Shown: piece by piece, positions 15,001 to 30,000 of the stretch
Position numbering within the stretch: position 1 is the first letter of the stretch
Layout: every line of letters starts with the position of its first letter
From: Taenia hydatigena
Taxonomy: Eukaryota > Platyhelminthes > Cestoda > Cyclophyllidea > Taeniidae
Length of the DNA stretch: 64,000 nucleotides
Direction: 5' to 3'
Assembly (NCBI GenBank): GCA_036345935.2
Contig: JADWOT020000003.1
Coordinates: forward strand, 21,780,509-21,844,508
The notes under the pieces: model-generated
What the model was told of the DNA's origin: nothing
The model's database searches: none
What the model saw: the letters and a program-made list of their open reading frames with translations, nothing else
Program-made: the position numbers and the translations under genes

Positions 15001-18000
15001 CTATTCAACTTAAAGGCGAGGTTTCTAAGTAAGCACAACCCCTAGGAAATCGCCAGACCTCTAAAATAAACACTCAAGGGCAGTTGAACAAAGAAATGAC
15101 TATCTGTTTTGAAATTAAATTATTGTTGTTTTTATTTGCAATTGGTAAAACAATTCCCGTTGATCTCCATGACTATAAGTAAAGTGCTCAGAGCCCGCAA
15201 TGACATTCTTTCTTTAAGTTTCATAAAAATCCAGAATTGAATCGCACTCAACGGCGAAATATAGTTAAGTAGGATTTTGTAGCAGAATTATGTCACGTAT
15301 CTTATTCGGCAGAGCATTTGCGGCTTGAGGTCAACCAGCATTTCTTCCAACTCGGATGCGCCCTTTCAAATTGTTGGCCTTTATTAATTTCATCCATTGC
15401 CGAAATAAAAAATATATCGGAACTCAATGAGCCAAATTCCCTGACAAGCGAGATTTCGTACGTTTTCGGGTATAGATTCATTCCACTCATTCCCTACTCA
15501 GTATTTAAAAATCACAAGTAGGCTCATTTAAGTAGAGCTGCTCCCTCAGGTAACTAACACAAGCTTGCATAATGAGGAAGATGAAGGGAAATAAAGAAGG
15601 ATGCTGAAGACTGTTTTAAACTAACCTGCTAATCTTAAACAAAAACGGCACTCAGCATGCGTGTATTTTAAACTAAACGAATCTAATGTCTCGAGATTCC
15701 TCCACTGGTACACAAACTATTAAAACTTCTATTACAATAGAAAAACTTCCTCATTCTGCATGTAATTTAGAAAATTTAGCTCATGATTTTTTATCATGAT
15801 GCTCAAATCGTGGCCGAACTCAACCTGAGGCAAAAAACTTCAACTTGCTTACACACCCACCTGATTTCGCCTCAGCTCGTAGGGTGGGGACTGTGCAGAG
15901 ATGAGGAATTTTCGCGCCGTAAGCGCAACTTTAGCATTCTCCGCTTGTCCGAGTAGCGTGAGAGCGGTGAGTGAATCGAAGAGGTCGCTACTGAGGCGGG
16001 GGAACAGCTCCTCACGCAGACGAGCGCTGCGCTCAATAAGGCCACAGACAAGGGCATTTTTGGCCGCCAATTGGTGATGTGAGAAGTGCACCGCCACCAC
16101 ATCGTCCACCGAGGTGGGATCCGCCAGGCGCTGAACCCATTCAGGCAGTCGAGGGCGACCCGAGAAGCGCGTCAACAGGTCGGGGCCAGAGGCTATGTCA
16201 CTGCTCCCACCACTACCAGCGCTACTACAACTACCTCCTGTAGACTCCTTCTGTCGGGCGAATAACAGCGTCACGCAACGATCGTACTGGCCTTTTCAAA
16301 AATACGAAGGAAAACAAGAGCTTTTTTCTGCATTCGTACGGAATTCGAGTGACGGGATCGACGACCCATGACGCACAACCCACGTATTTTAACAGATCGC
16401 ATTAAGCATTCGTATGAATATTCTGCATGTGGAACGTCAAGACAAGCCTTCACGAGAAGTTGGTGAACACAACACAACATTGGCAGTCCAAAAATTATCA
16501 CATCCATTCAGAACCGACAAAGAATTGAAGCAGGCTGTTTTGTGATAGTTGAGTCTAATAAAGCAATCTATTAAGATACAGGACCATGGTGTGAAAAGTA
16601 AATCGAATCTGTATGGCTTTATATTTATTCGAACCTTTAATAAACTCGAAAATTACGATTGACTTGAACCCCCCAGTATTAGGGAAGGTCGACTCCCAAA
16701 CGCAAAACGGGACGCTAGACCTCGTTTAATTGTTTACATAAAAAGTTCCGCATCATGAAGGAAATTGAACCCATGAGCAACAACGAAACTCAAAGCTCTT
16801 TGGAAGGAGAGAGAAACCCACCGTACCTAGGACGGGTTGGAAGCATCAATTCAGATTCCGCCTCACTTCGGCAGTAAGGTAAAAAATGTCCATATTTGAT
16901 AATTATAGCCCATTCGGTAAGCCAAGTGAGGTAGGAAAAAGGAACAGATGAAATCAAAACTAATTAAAAACGGAAGGGTTGTCATTATTTGTAATGGGTG
17001 TATGACTGCGGCATCGTTGAGGATGGTAAAATGGATTGCATAGGTTAGAGTGGATTTACTGGCACAATGACGAATTATGAGGTACCAACTGTTGGGTAAG
17101 GCGATGCAGCGTTCTAGAGCCCCAACATAGGCGAAGGCAAATTTTAACAATTTTCATCGATTAGAGCAATTTAACCTTTTATTTCACCAGTGTCACGAAA
17201 ACGAAGTTAGTGGTGGGCAGTTGAATCCAAATGTCTCGAGAGATTACCATCATCAAAACAGAAGGATTATAGGTTTAAGATACAGAAAATAATTATTTCT
17301 ATCCCTATTCCTCTCGTGAGTAAGCCATCAAACTATTTACTCCGATCAGGAGACTCACCATGTTGGTAGTGCTGTTCTACCGCCACATAGGCGGCCAGAA
17401 GATTGACAAGGACACGGGAGGCGTGGGCCCGGACACCACCCTCAAAGCGTCGCGCGAGATCAACCAGGCGCGAGGTGAGTTCCTCGTAGGCGGAGACGGA
17501 GACATCAGTGCTAGCAGGGCGTTTCGGTGCGCCCGCCTCGATTACACGGATGATGCGCTCGGATGGGAAATTGGTGAGCACTGAAGTGAGCTGATTGGAG
17601 TAAGAGGCGGCGATAGAGCGTAATGATTGCTCCACAGCAATAGGGAGGCGACCCGACAGCTGGGCAACCAAATCCTGCAAATGGAAAGGAGAAAATGCAG
17701 CAAGTGAAACCTCAAGAATCCGTTGCAATAGAATGCTACGTGCCTTAGTTGCACTGTAGTGATTTAGTGTTCATATTAATACATAAACCTTTCTGTATTC
17801 ATCGTCTATACCTCTTTCTCTACAGCGTGGCTCTCCAGAGATGCATACAACCACTCAACCCTTCTGTAAGTTAATAAATCGGCTTCCACAATTATGTGGT
17901 TCGAAAGCAAATCCAGTGAAGGTTCAAGATGCTATAGTACACCTAACCACAAGGAAGCTTTAGGCGCATTCTTGGCGGCATAGCACTCTGTCCATACTTA

Positions 18001-21000
18001 CAGTTTCTCAGTCCTTCCGCGTTAGCAGTAAATCCACTTCCATACCGGCATGCCTAATGCATTTATAAAGAGGGCTTGATCACTATACCGTGATTAAGCC
18101 AAGCGCAGGAACCTGAATGTCTTTCAAAAGATGAGGAAGAGGATACTTTCAGGCTTTAAAAAACGTCTAATTCATGGCTTTGAGTTGAGCATGAAGACAA
18201 CAATTAACTCCCAACAGACAAAGTGCGTGGGAAGCCGGTGGCTCAAAAAGGACCCATACCGGTTTCTGGCACTAGCAATACCTATTGCAAACAATGCAAC
18301 ATAAATTTTAGCCAATTACATGGTGGAGAGGAAACAGATACCGGTATAACTATACCGCATCTTGTTTAAGTCAGCGACCAATCCGAACGCAATGCAAATG
18401 AAACAGTGTTTGAAAAAATCGGGGTCAAATGATACAATCTAATCGAAAAAAGGTGAATTTGGCGAGACGAAAAGAAACGAAACCCATGAAGAATTCGAAT
18501 AATTTGCCAAAAGGAAAGTCTGACTGCACAAAAAGAATGGTAATACGGTGATTTCTGAGAAAAACCACTGCCAGGCACCTTTAGCATGAAGATTAGTTAA
18601 TGCTACATTTTTCACCAAAGCCATTAGCACGAAAGAAATAAATTACATCCTACTAAAAATGCAGATGGATATGTACTGCAACTAGTAAGTTGCAGAAGAC
18701 ACCTTCAATAAAGTTCAACTCTAAAGGAGAATCGTATGATCAGTAGCCAGAAAGTGAAGGGAGATAAAAGGAAAGGAAAATATCACTTGAACAGAATTGA
18801 CATTCGACGGTGGGTTCTAATTAGGGTCTCCTTCAGTAATGCACAAGGGCGCCGTTAAATCAGCAGGTAGCTGGCATCAAGGAATAAAAAGACAAGTAAT
18901 AGTAAAGAATTGCTCTTCCCAATTTCACCAATCCGAACTTAAGCATAATTTTAACCCAAGCAATCATTGCAACCGAAAGGAATAACAGACATTAATATCT
19001 TCAAAACTTACTGGAACCATTCCAGTAACAGGATTCCGTGATACATAAAACACGACAATGAAAGCTGGCACATTCAAAAACAGAAGGACGAAAATATCAA
19101 GTATCGGGTATCATTGAAGGCCTTAGAAGTTTATTTCAAAAAAGACATCACAGTGACTCAGGTAATCGAATGGGTAACTTAAGAATCCGATCAGTATGGT
19201 GTGTTAAAATACCATTCATTGGAGGTATGAATAGTATAAGCCAGGCCTTTTCAGTTACCAAGACTGCCTCAAGACTCGAACCATGTCGCCTGTGTCACCT
19301 ATTTACAGCTCTTCCGAGCGCTGATAACAGAGCTGCCTCTGAGTAAGGACGCTCGAAATTATCACCAGGACCAGCAAAAATACAAAATAATGATTATGAG
19401 GTAGTAAAACTAAATTGCAAATCTAAAAATACATCTACTTGCTTCTGGCTTGAGACGTGACACTACTCGAAGTGCCTGCTTTTCGGTGCATTTGTTTTGA
19501 AAAAGAGTATAGTTCCGAGGGTGGAGGTGACTTGAGCACCACAGTAGTGAATATGAGGACATCCAAACAAAATGAATTTCCGAGTTCAAAGAGGGGCAGA
19601 AATAATTAAGAATACAAAATCATGTCCGTCACCATATGTTAGGGTTCAGGAAAAACGCATCGACCTCCACTTACCTCTAGTTCAAATAGGGGCAGATTAG
19701 GATCGCGGAGGCACTGAAACAGTTCATCCAACTTTGGTTTGAGCCAGTCGGAGAAAAAGGGTTCGGGGAGGACGTATCCCAAGAGAGCCTCTTCCAGTTC
19801 GCGCAGACATCGAGTGAAGATGCGATGGACGGCAGAACCAGTGGTGGCCACGAAGCCGGGCAACTGAAGGGACGCAGAGACAAGGGAAGTGGTGGCGTCA
19901 AAGCCAGAGAAGACACCCTCATCACTGAAGGGGCCATAGGAGAGCGAACTTATTGAGGGTACCATGAAGTCCGACAAGCTGCAAGTATCTGCTGCCCCTT
20001 CGGTGGTGTGCACTGGAATCAACTGGCCGCTTCATGAGGAAAGAAAAATAGTAGATATCATTAAAAAGATCTTGGTAGGATTTTGTAGATCTGGACTAGG
20101 TAGGTTGGCAATAAAATGAAGTAGTAAAGGTTCACAATTTTGACAATCGTATTCGTAGTAGATTAGGTGAATTTCAAACTTGAAATCGCCGGAATATGAG
20201 TCTATCATGAATCAATGCCTAGTCCAAAAAGACAGGAAATTGTAATTCAAGCTACGGGGCCAAAAAATTGAAAGACTTGAACAGTTTCTCCTCAACAGAA
20301 CTGACCATTTCCAAAAGGAAGGGAGAAAAGGGAGATTATTAAGATTCCAGGGAACCCTATTCGGTCAAGGAAGTGTACGAATGTCAGGATTTGAAGCTTC
20401 TCTAATTGGAACAGAGAGGATCGAATTCCACCCGCTTTTTCGTGTGCTTAGAGCAAATCGGTCAAATTTCTTTGATGAAAAGCAAGATTTAGTTATGCCG
20501 GCGAAATGTTCTAGGCTCAAACTGCTAAGATATACATTCACAGCGGATGGACCTGCGTATTTCATAGCAGCGATTGGTCCAACCTTTATGACCATTGAAA
20601 CCGACAGCAACAAAGCTTCTTCCTCTTTGGTTTTGCAAGTCTAAACCAAGCAGAGTCGTGCCTACAGTGATTGAATGAATAGAACGACGCGAAATTTGTT
20701 CGCTTTAGGTTGCGAACCCGTAAACGAACCAACCAGAGGATTTAGGCGGAAAGAACGTCGAAAATTTTTATATTAGAAGGCGCAAATCATTGCAAGCGGA
20801 GTGGCAGAAAAAGAAAAATGTTATGAACGTATTAACGATTTACTTGCTTGTAAACGATACGAGGAATCGACGTTCGGATAAATATAAAGATGTATTAAGA
20901 AAATAAGGATTGAAGTACATTGCAATTCTTTTAACAATGCTTACACTAAGCGATATGCATAGCCAAGCTAGTTAGCTGTAAGCACAATGCAACATTTGCA

Positions 21001-24000
21001 TACAAGTCCGGGATATTCTAGTCAAATCATGTAGCATTACACGGTATCACTACTACAGGCTTAAGCTTTTTTCCAGTAATGCACATTAATAATTCAGTTG
21101 AATTACTTCGAAAATAAAGCAGTCCTTGAGCTCATTAAGTGTAAGTACGTACTACCAAGAGGTGTTCTCAGAATGAGTGGTTTTGGCTGTTTCCATTCTA
21201 CAGTTGCGGGTAAAATCAACGTGAAAAGAGTGATTCTCCATCTCAGCTATCATCAGGAAATAAATATAAGGTTAATAAAAAACGAGGTGTGTAAAGTGAC
21301 TGCAGTTCTCTCCAATAGCAAGTGAGTGGAAAACAGGAAAGATGCAGAACATAAAAAAAGCAAAGGCAAATCCTGTTCGTAACGTTCGGTTCCTGACTTA
21401 AAAGAGACGCCAGAAAAACACTTCAGTCAATCGCGCAACATAGAGGAATGATTTGCGCAAGACGGCACTTCTAAATGTAGTCAACCCACCATAGTTCAGC
21501 CTCATTAAACTAAAATCAAATTATAACTGAAATGACAATTCAGTGAAGTTGATTGATTCCAGACGCCTTCAAGTTCTAAAAACATCAAGTGGGGCGGATT
21601 TACGTGAAGAGTTCGAGATTCTGACACCGTTGTGGATCGTCCAGCTGGAGCCTTCCAATGGGAACTCCGGCCTCAAGGATGGCACCAGCACTACGAAGGT
21701 GGAAGAGCACACCGGATGCTGGGGTCCGCAGTTCCAACACCAGCTTCATCACCTCAATCAAGGCATAGACCTCGTTCTCGGAGACATGGCATCCGTCGCC
21801 AACAATGTACTGCACCAGTTTCCCTGTGGACGGTGATCTAGCAGAGCAAAGGAAAAAGGGAGGTTTAGATTATACATACTTTTATCCTTACTAATTTATT
21901 AGTTTATTTAGGTGGAGATCGCCTCGGCGATTCAAAGACAATTGTTTGCCGGCCAAAGGGCTTTTGGTCATTAAAAGAAAAGTTCTAATACAAACGCGAG
22001 CTTGGCACTTGGTTCCCGACACAGAGGTTGCTATCAAAACAGTTGCTTTGGCATACGACCTTTATAGTCATAGGTGATCCAAGTTTAACGTTAAATTGGA
22101 GAAATTTACAGGTATAATGTTACAGTTTGGCTTGTTTCCGACGTCTGAACGGGAAATTATAGTAAATCCAAGGCTTAACGCTTCTTAGATGCCACCAGAG
22201 CAGAGCTTCTGTTCTACTTTGAGAAGGAATTTCCGAGGAGTCCCTTATCTATCCAGCAAGTCCAGGGCACCATCAAAGAAAATTGCGTCTAAGCAATACA
22301 AATCGTGCGTATCTCCACACATTTTCCGGAAATTAGGATTGACAATGGCACCCTACGAAATCCAGCTTTCGGCAAAAATAGTCAAAAGCGAAAGCATGGG
22401 AGTTACTCGAGTGAAATCCCAAACATTACATTAAGATGTTGTTCCATTTCATCTGGCCTTTGAGACATTTAAATGGTCACGTTGCTCGTAGCATTTGGCA
22501 ACCTTGCTCTCTTGAAGCAAAATACTTTGAATAATGTTTGGGCCCCCATTGGGGAGGTAGGAGGGAGGGAAGGAGAGAAGTACAAGGATATCCATGACAT
22601 TTAGAACTCAATGATGTTTGTTGCTTATGACATGGCAGTAAATGGTGTGTGACAAGTTATAAAGAGTCCTAGAGCAGAACCAATGCAGTACGCGTCGCAG
22701 GGAAAGTGGAAACAAATGCTGAAGCGTAAATGAATGATTTAGCAAGTTCCAAATTAATGCCATGATACATGTTCAAAACAGCTCTCCTTTACTTTAGGGT
22801 AACATGCTTTACGTTGTGAATAATTACATGCAGTAAAACTGTATGAAGCTGCTATTCAGACCGATGACCAATTAAAAAAATACACACGAACAAAACCAAT
22901 TGGCGCCATTTTCCAGGTTCGATTTCCATCTCGAAATAACCAATTCAAACCTGAAGTCAATGACAAACAAATGAACAAAGAAACGAGATCGAACTTGCCG
23001 GTAAATCGTTGGTATTGGTTATCAAAAGGTAGGCAAGACAGTAACCTTACAGACAGTACATGGGAAGTCTGTTCTGACGAAAAGTGATCAGTATATGGGC
23101 TTCATCCACTGTAGAACATCATCCAGTGTAAGCAATAATTTTCAGGTAAATTCTTCAAACACAGTTTGTCAAAAAACGCGACAGATGAGCGTCATCGAAA
23201 ATTACAATATTTACTTGCATCAAAGAACTGAAAAATTTCGCTTTGGTAAAATATTAGCATGATGAGGTTTGCATATTTACTCCTTAAAATTCGCCTAGGA
23301 GTAATGAAGAATCAATAACTCTAGCGAAACTCCCTAGATCCCCTATAGCTACTCCCTTCCCTCCTCTCAAAGTAGAGATAAAAATTACCGCAGGATGGAC
23401 GGATCACATTCCTTCGAGAAGGCTACAGTGCGGTTGTCAATAACGGTGCGATAGCCCTGTGCGTCCTCTTGACAGTAGGTCATGTAGGAGGAAGAATCGT
23501 GGTTAATTAGCAGACCGTCGCCGGACATTCGAAGCACCTCGACCGATTGGAGACCGCCGTTGGTTATGAGATGGAAGGATGTCTTACCCGTGCGGATAAC
23601 CTAGGGAAACGAAGTGACATCGAGCCCAAAATTATAGTTATGATTATCTACTGAGCCTAGCAATCAGTTAGGATTGAACTGAGTGCAATTTTTTTTATTT
23701 GAAGAATCACTGAAACCCATTAATAGGAAAAATTAGCAGTATCGAACCTCAGATCGTACACAGCTGACTAAGTGCGGGGATGAGCTAATCATACCGATAT
23801 CTTCTGTATTATAATATAAGCAAGTAACAAAACTAGTTGACCATACTGTTTTCTCGCACCAAGACTGTCAACTTACCAACTCAGACTTCAAAGGGGAACA
23901 AACAACAATGAACCCAAGATACTGGCATCTAGATTTCCTACAATCGTTTCAATTACCACCTTTTTAACTTCGCCTCTCCCCCTTCAATCTCAAAGTTCCA

Positions 24001-27000
24001 CTTGTTCCCCATTTGACTGCACATCTGGAGTGTTCTGCACTTGTCACGCCAGCAATAACGGTCCTTTTCAAACTTTTCAATTTCCGAAACGGCAGCGAGA
24101 GAAAATTTCAACCCTTTGAATGCTTAACTTCGCTAACAGATAAGAATATGGGCCTTTTGTACCTCTTCACGCAAGGTCAACCACAAGTTTTAAAGCCCTC
24201 TTCACTCAAGGAATGACAACTCGTGTATTAAACCTTATGGACAGCCCAAACACAGGCTGCGATAAGTAAAATAATACGCTCAGGTGCAGAAACTGGCTCC
24301 TCCCTCTTCTGCCGCCGACGAATATAGTACAACACTCGCAAGTACCTCCAGAACTTAGGTTTTGTTAAATTCGATTTATTATACACCGAACTTTATTGGA
24401 TTTAGTTCAAAATAAAAATCAAATACTAGTGAGGATAAATTTCAAATTTTGTTCACAAATCAGAGAAAATCTGAACAAATGGAAGGATTTATTGCAACGA
24501 TAAACTGATATGACCAAACACGGGTGGTCAGAATTCACGTTCATGCATGACCGTCTAGGCATTACTAAACGAGCATACAAACTTGACACTGAGTACAAAT
24601 TTGCGACTTATTGGCGAAGCATTCGGTTAATGATTTGAAGCAAATTTAAAGGTAGTTCCATAAAATTGTACTTAATTTAAGTTCGTTTCAAACAGTTGTG
24701 AGTACATACAAGACCTCAAAGCACCAAATAAAGCCCACCTTTTCTATTTAAAAGAACTTGAAAAATGCGAGGAAAATTTGACAAGCACACCGTTAAAATG
24801 AATTGTGATGCTTGGATTGATTTAAGTAATTCAAATGACAGCTTGAAATTGCAGAATTTAGTGCCCTAGAGAATGTTACAACTGGGAACGCAATTGAAAT
24901 GCTACAATAGAAAGTAATCGTCATACCGACCGGATGCGCTAGCGCATAGTCGATTCAGTGGCCTAATAAAGGAGCAAAGGATCTCCTTAAGCGCAGTGAA
25001 GCCAAATCGGAATTGCCGTTTAAGGATGACTGAAGATTTAAAAAGGCTCCTCGCATGCCAAGCATTGTTAAAACTTCAATGGAAGAAAAAAGCAACGCAA
25101 TTTGGATAATTAAAATACAAATTAAAATAATTTTTGAGTCCTATTTCGACAGTCGAGATTTCAGATTAAAGGGATTGTTAGACAAACAGGCTTAATAAAA
25201 TTCCTTACCCGCAGAACATATTTAATGCCGTCTGCGATCAAAGTGACATCCACAATGTTACTCAACTCGTTAGTGGGGATGAACTGACCTCTGCAATTTG
25301 CCACAGAAAAGTAAACAAATAAGACAAGTGAGTCACAAAATTATGACTGATGGCGACATTGGAGTAATCACCTTTCAACATGGGCGTGAAATTTCTTGTT
25401 GGCCTTTTCGAGAGCATTGTAGCCAATGTGAAGGGCAGTACACATCACCCCCAATAGCACATCTGGTTTGTCAGACTAGAAAAAAAGGAGCAACAAGTGA
25501 TGAACAATATTAGGTCCTTTTTTGGCTCGATGGGTGAGTTCAATTTAAATATAGGAGCGTACCCGATCCTTTTGAGCAATTAGACGGTCAAGCCACGCGG
25601 TATCAATTTCATTGCGAGTATAGGCGTCCGACTCGAGGATCTTGATGAGATACTCCACCGTGGTTCGAAAATCACCACGAATTAGCAGTTCCCGCAGTGC
25701 AAGAACCATGTTTCTAGGTAAAAAGGAGCACACTTTTGGATCACGCACACATTAACTCCCTCATAAAAGTTAGGGCTTAAGACAGTACAAGTCAGTGGAT
25801 GTATTCTGTGAAAAGGATTGATGATAACTCAAACAGAATGTATGCAGACAACTTCTCAACCCATTCAACACATTCAAGTGACTTTGACTTAAAACTCGAA
25901 CGCCTTCCAAACGTGAAAATTAAAAAGGGAACTGAATACGCCTCAATTCTTAGTAGTGACACATTGAACGCCAAGATTAATAAAAGGTTTTCGACTTTTC
26001 ACACCACCAATAAAACAGTTTAGACGAAAGGTGTAGTAGTAGTCGGGTGTCGTGTGACCATTTCTGCCTGACGTGCCGATTGTCTACGCGGTCTGCAGAG
26101 ATGATTGGCATCATGGGGTAAAATTAGCTGGGAAGTTACGCACAAATTACATCCAGGCTTTCTCACACTGAGTACTTTAGAAACACAACAATGTACCGGA
26201 ATGACAAGTACATTTCCATCTGTGTGTACATCGTATAGGTAAAATTAATCTTCGAGTCAACTTCTATAAGTAGATCTAAATCAGAAAATGGCTATAGCTG
26301 TGCGGCATTTACAGAACCCTCGAAATTCTCAGCTGAGCGCATTCATGATTACAAGAAATTATGAAGAGGGGCCTAAGACTGATTGGCGGACGGAGAATGG
26401 TAGAACTTAAAAGTTTGCACAAATTTTTCAGATTTATTCATTCCAGGATCTGAAGCATTGCAATCAGGCACGACCAACTGCTACGGAAGAGTCTTCGAGG
26501 TGGCGTCGGATAAGTTGTGAAAAAGCATTACCAGGAAAATCAAGTCATAAAATCTACGTTTGAGGAAGTCAACAAATGTTTCCAACACCACTTCCAGGCA
26601 CAGTAATTACTAGTGGAAACGCTTTTAAAGCATGGAATGCAAGCATAAAAACATTAAAAAGAAAAGATTAAGCTGTGACGAATTTCCCAGACGTAAGACA
26701 TCAATTACTATGATGTTCAATAAGCATAGTTAGTCTCCTCTTTAGCTGGAATGAAAGGTATTTCAAGAATCACCCCAATTCCAAAGTTTAATGGATTATT
26801 GCAGAAGCAGCACGAACAATCGCGTGCTTGATGGGATCAAAAAGGAAATCAAAAGGTCTCAATTTTGGGGAAATAAAGAATTAAGTTAAAATTATTTTCA
26901 GGCATCAGTCAATGGACATGGAAAGAGCTCAATAATAGGAAAAGAGGGAATAGTTGGAATGAGAGGTAGTAACATAGAGAGCACTCACTCCCTAGCCTCC

Positions 27001-30000
27001 TCCCGCGAGGCTTCAGCAGAGAAGCAATGCCCAAACTGCGAGTCAGCAAACTCATGTATCCCACCAACAGTGCCAACGCTGAAGTACCCCCACACGGAGC
27101 GACTGCTCTTGAAGTTGAGTTCGAAGACATCCCCAGAGTGCGGCTTAAAGCCCTCGTCAGGATCCTCGCTAGTGATACGCACCGCGATGACGTGTGAGGA
27201 TGGTGGGTTACGAAGGTGGAGGTTATTGCTGAGCGACATGGAGTAGTCGGAAGATTGAGAGAGGCCAAATAACTGACGGATGTACTTAATCCTTATTAAT
27301 GGCAACCCCATCGCAATCTACAGAATAACGATGAATGGTCACGCTTGTGCAAAATGTTGCGTTAGGAGCCAGTATTAAATAGAAAAACGACATGAAATTA
27401 CAGACACTGTTAGAATGAATCCCGAAATCTCGATTCCCAAGATTATTAGTTTTTAAATAAAATTTACGTACCTGAAGCTGACAGGCAGGTAAGTTGACCC
27501 CGGAGATGACCTCCGTGCAAGGATGCTCCACCTGGAGACGAGGATTCAGTTCCAGGAAGAAGTACTCCTTAGTGTTTGGATTGTAGAGGTACTCCACTGT
27601 ACCGGCACTGCTATAGCCTACCAGTTTCGCCAAACGAATGGCGTCCTAAAAGGAAAGGCATCCGTTTCAGCTATTCAAAACGCTATACAAGCTTGTAAGT
27701 CAGCTTCCATGCTGGTGGCAGAGAGCTCACACATTTCGCCTGTGCTAAAGTAAAAAAAAAAACATTATGCCTAAAATGGTGAACTAACGACCTGTGCTTA
27801 TTTTAATTATGCATGCAATTGTGAGCACTAACAGTGTCCTTAACACCTTTGAGTGTGATGAGCAGTGATACTTCCAGAACTTCACCTCTTTAAACGTCTT
27901 CAAGATATAACTCAGGATCTAGAACAGAGACCCTTATGCAAATACAGAGGTACAAGTGAGTGGCTTATCCGTTCTATAATCTGCATGAGAAGATGGAAGA
28001 ATGGCTTACCCGTTCCATGGCGTCAAAGACGGCCTTGGGTGCAATTATACAGGGCGCCTCTTCAAGAATCTTCTGGTGGCGTCTTTGGACGGAGCAGTCA
28101 CGGCCGTAAAGACTAATCGCCTCGCCGTATTGATCAGCCAGCAGCTGCACCTCCAAGTGGCGCACCTGTTCCACGCACTTCATCACGAAGATCGGTGACT
28201 CCGGCACCTCGCTTCGCACCTGTATGGGGATAAGAAGCACATTAGGTACGAATAAACTGCGATTTGGGAACTGCTATTGGCCTAAGGAGATCGTTGAGGC
28301 TCAAAGAGCACTTGAGATTTCATATGCTTAAACATGCGTTCGTCTTGGCAATGCTGCACCCAACTGCATGTCGCAAAATCCGGCGGCAAGTAACATAGGT
28401 CGCGCACAAATTAGGCATAGTCGGATTTTAGACAGTAAAATGTTTGAACATTGTAACCCAATCACGGACAGCGGGACATGTGTCGGTGAAGATCCCGGTT
28501 ATGATAGCTGCCACAGCAACTACTCCTCCAAACACTTGTTTCAAAACCACAATTCAATGCCAATAAGTTTCAAATTTCTACCATACATTCGTCGTGATTA
28601 TTTTGTTGCTAGTTGCCGGTAATGAATCAGTTGCTGAATTGACCATTTAACTGCATAATCGAGAGTAGTCAAGGCGCACTCGAAGTACTAAGTTAACTGC
28701 TGCCCTATTTTCAGTGTTGGTTGATGTAAGTATTTATGCGCACAGTTACTAGCCTTAAACCAAGAAGCACAACGAATTGCCTAATGGGGATAATAGTCAT
28801 CATTTACTCGAGCCTTACTTGAGCCGCCTACCCAACCATTTACGAATTCCTGAAGGCTGCAAATAGGCTTAGATAACTGCTATTAAAAGTCAGAATCTCA
28901 AAAAAACGACGCCTGGATTACTAACTAGGCTTGACAATGACTACGCTACTGAAAATATTTAATTATTTCATGGAGCAAGCCAATAAGGCACATGAGCCGA
29001 ATAACTGACTGGACGATTCCACCAAAATGGACTTCTGAATAAATGACCAAGAGTAATAAGGAAGAATTGCTGATATCCTAGCATCATTAGTATATGCCTT
29101 CTATTCACAGCGTGATGGCCACAGCGAGTGCTGGCAGTCGACAATAAACAAGAAGTCGTTTCAAATATTGCAGTAAGGCGTAACCATCGAGAATACTTTA
29201 GACAAACACATAATTACCAATCAATTATCACACTTTCCTCGCATCCAAAGTATTTTCCAGTCAATAATGCAGCAAATTCGATAAAAAAATGAGATAAAGT
29301 CGAAAAGTGGCACCAATAAGTAGAAATAAAACAAGGGACGACAAGGATCTGCTAAGAACTTCCCAACCGATCCGAAATAATAAGATGCAATTAATGAGAA
29401 AGGACCAAAATAGAAAAGTATAGAAAATAACGTTTGATACCATCCGTTCGAAGCCGGACAGAAGGAATGCGTTTTCAGACAAACGAGAATGAGGGGAAAA
29501 ATCGACCAATAACGAGCGTGTCATGCCTTATGGATGGACGCGATTCAGTCTGGATTACAATCATCTGGCAACGAATAGGAAAACAAAAATGGAAGGGCTC
29601 TGGACGGCGCTCAGTTGGGAGCTGCCAAAGATCCACGAGTTTAGAATGCTAAGTATGGACTGTGGTTGAGGAGAAAAGGGCTAGGAACTATGAAAAGCAA
29701 TAACAATGCTCCAAACTAAACATGGGTTTTGTTGTGCAAATTTAAACTCCACCAAATAACACCATCATTTTGCAGCTGTACTATCAATGTAACTCAGGTC
29801 CCGATACCTCCACATCGCTTTAACATAATGAAAATGGGTAAATGACGTGCCTGGAGGAAAGGAAATTATATTATTTGTAGACGGATTACTAGATTCGCAG
29901 TTGCATCTACTTAGGAAATCAAATAGTAGCATGTTCCAATACGTTTATACTAATAAGTACCAACAACAGTAAGCTTGAAATGTGCAACAAAAGTCCAAAT

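Larger units (their letters stand above)
4672..27000 (-). other. Other ACC introns longer than 300 bases
   Basis: Introns 4672-5800, 6044-7423, 7661-9031, 9341-10051, 10232-11269, 11450-12143, 12796-14478, 14775-15860, 16292-17358, 17675-19674, 20030-21603, 21838-23388, 23601-25208 and 25714-26988 hold nothing I can assign. Low-complexity tracts occur at 6971-6995 (T then G run) and 8541-8574 (G/A-rich). An open stretch at 5226-5700 is discussed under findings. Confidence 0.5.

Noticed and set aside
20381..20644. Plus-strand 87-codon open frame and its antisense partner in an ACC intron
   Set aside because: No recognisable domain, open on both strands over the same interval, no splice or start context; treated as chance.
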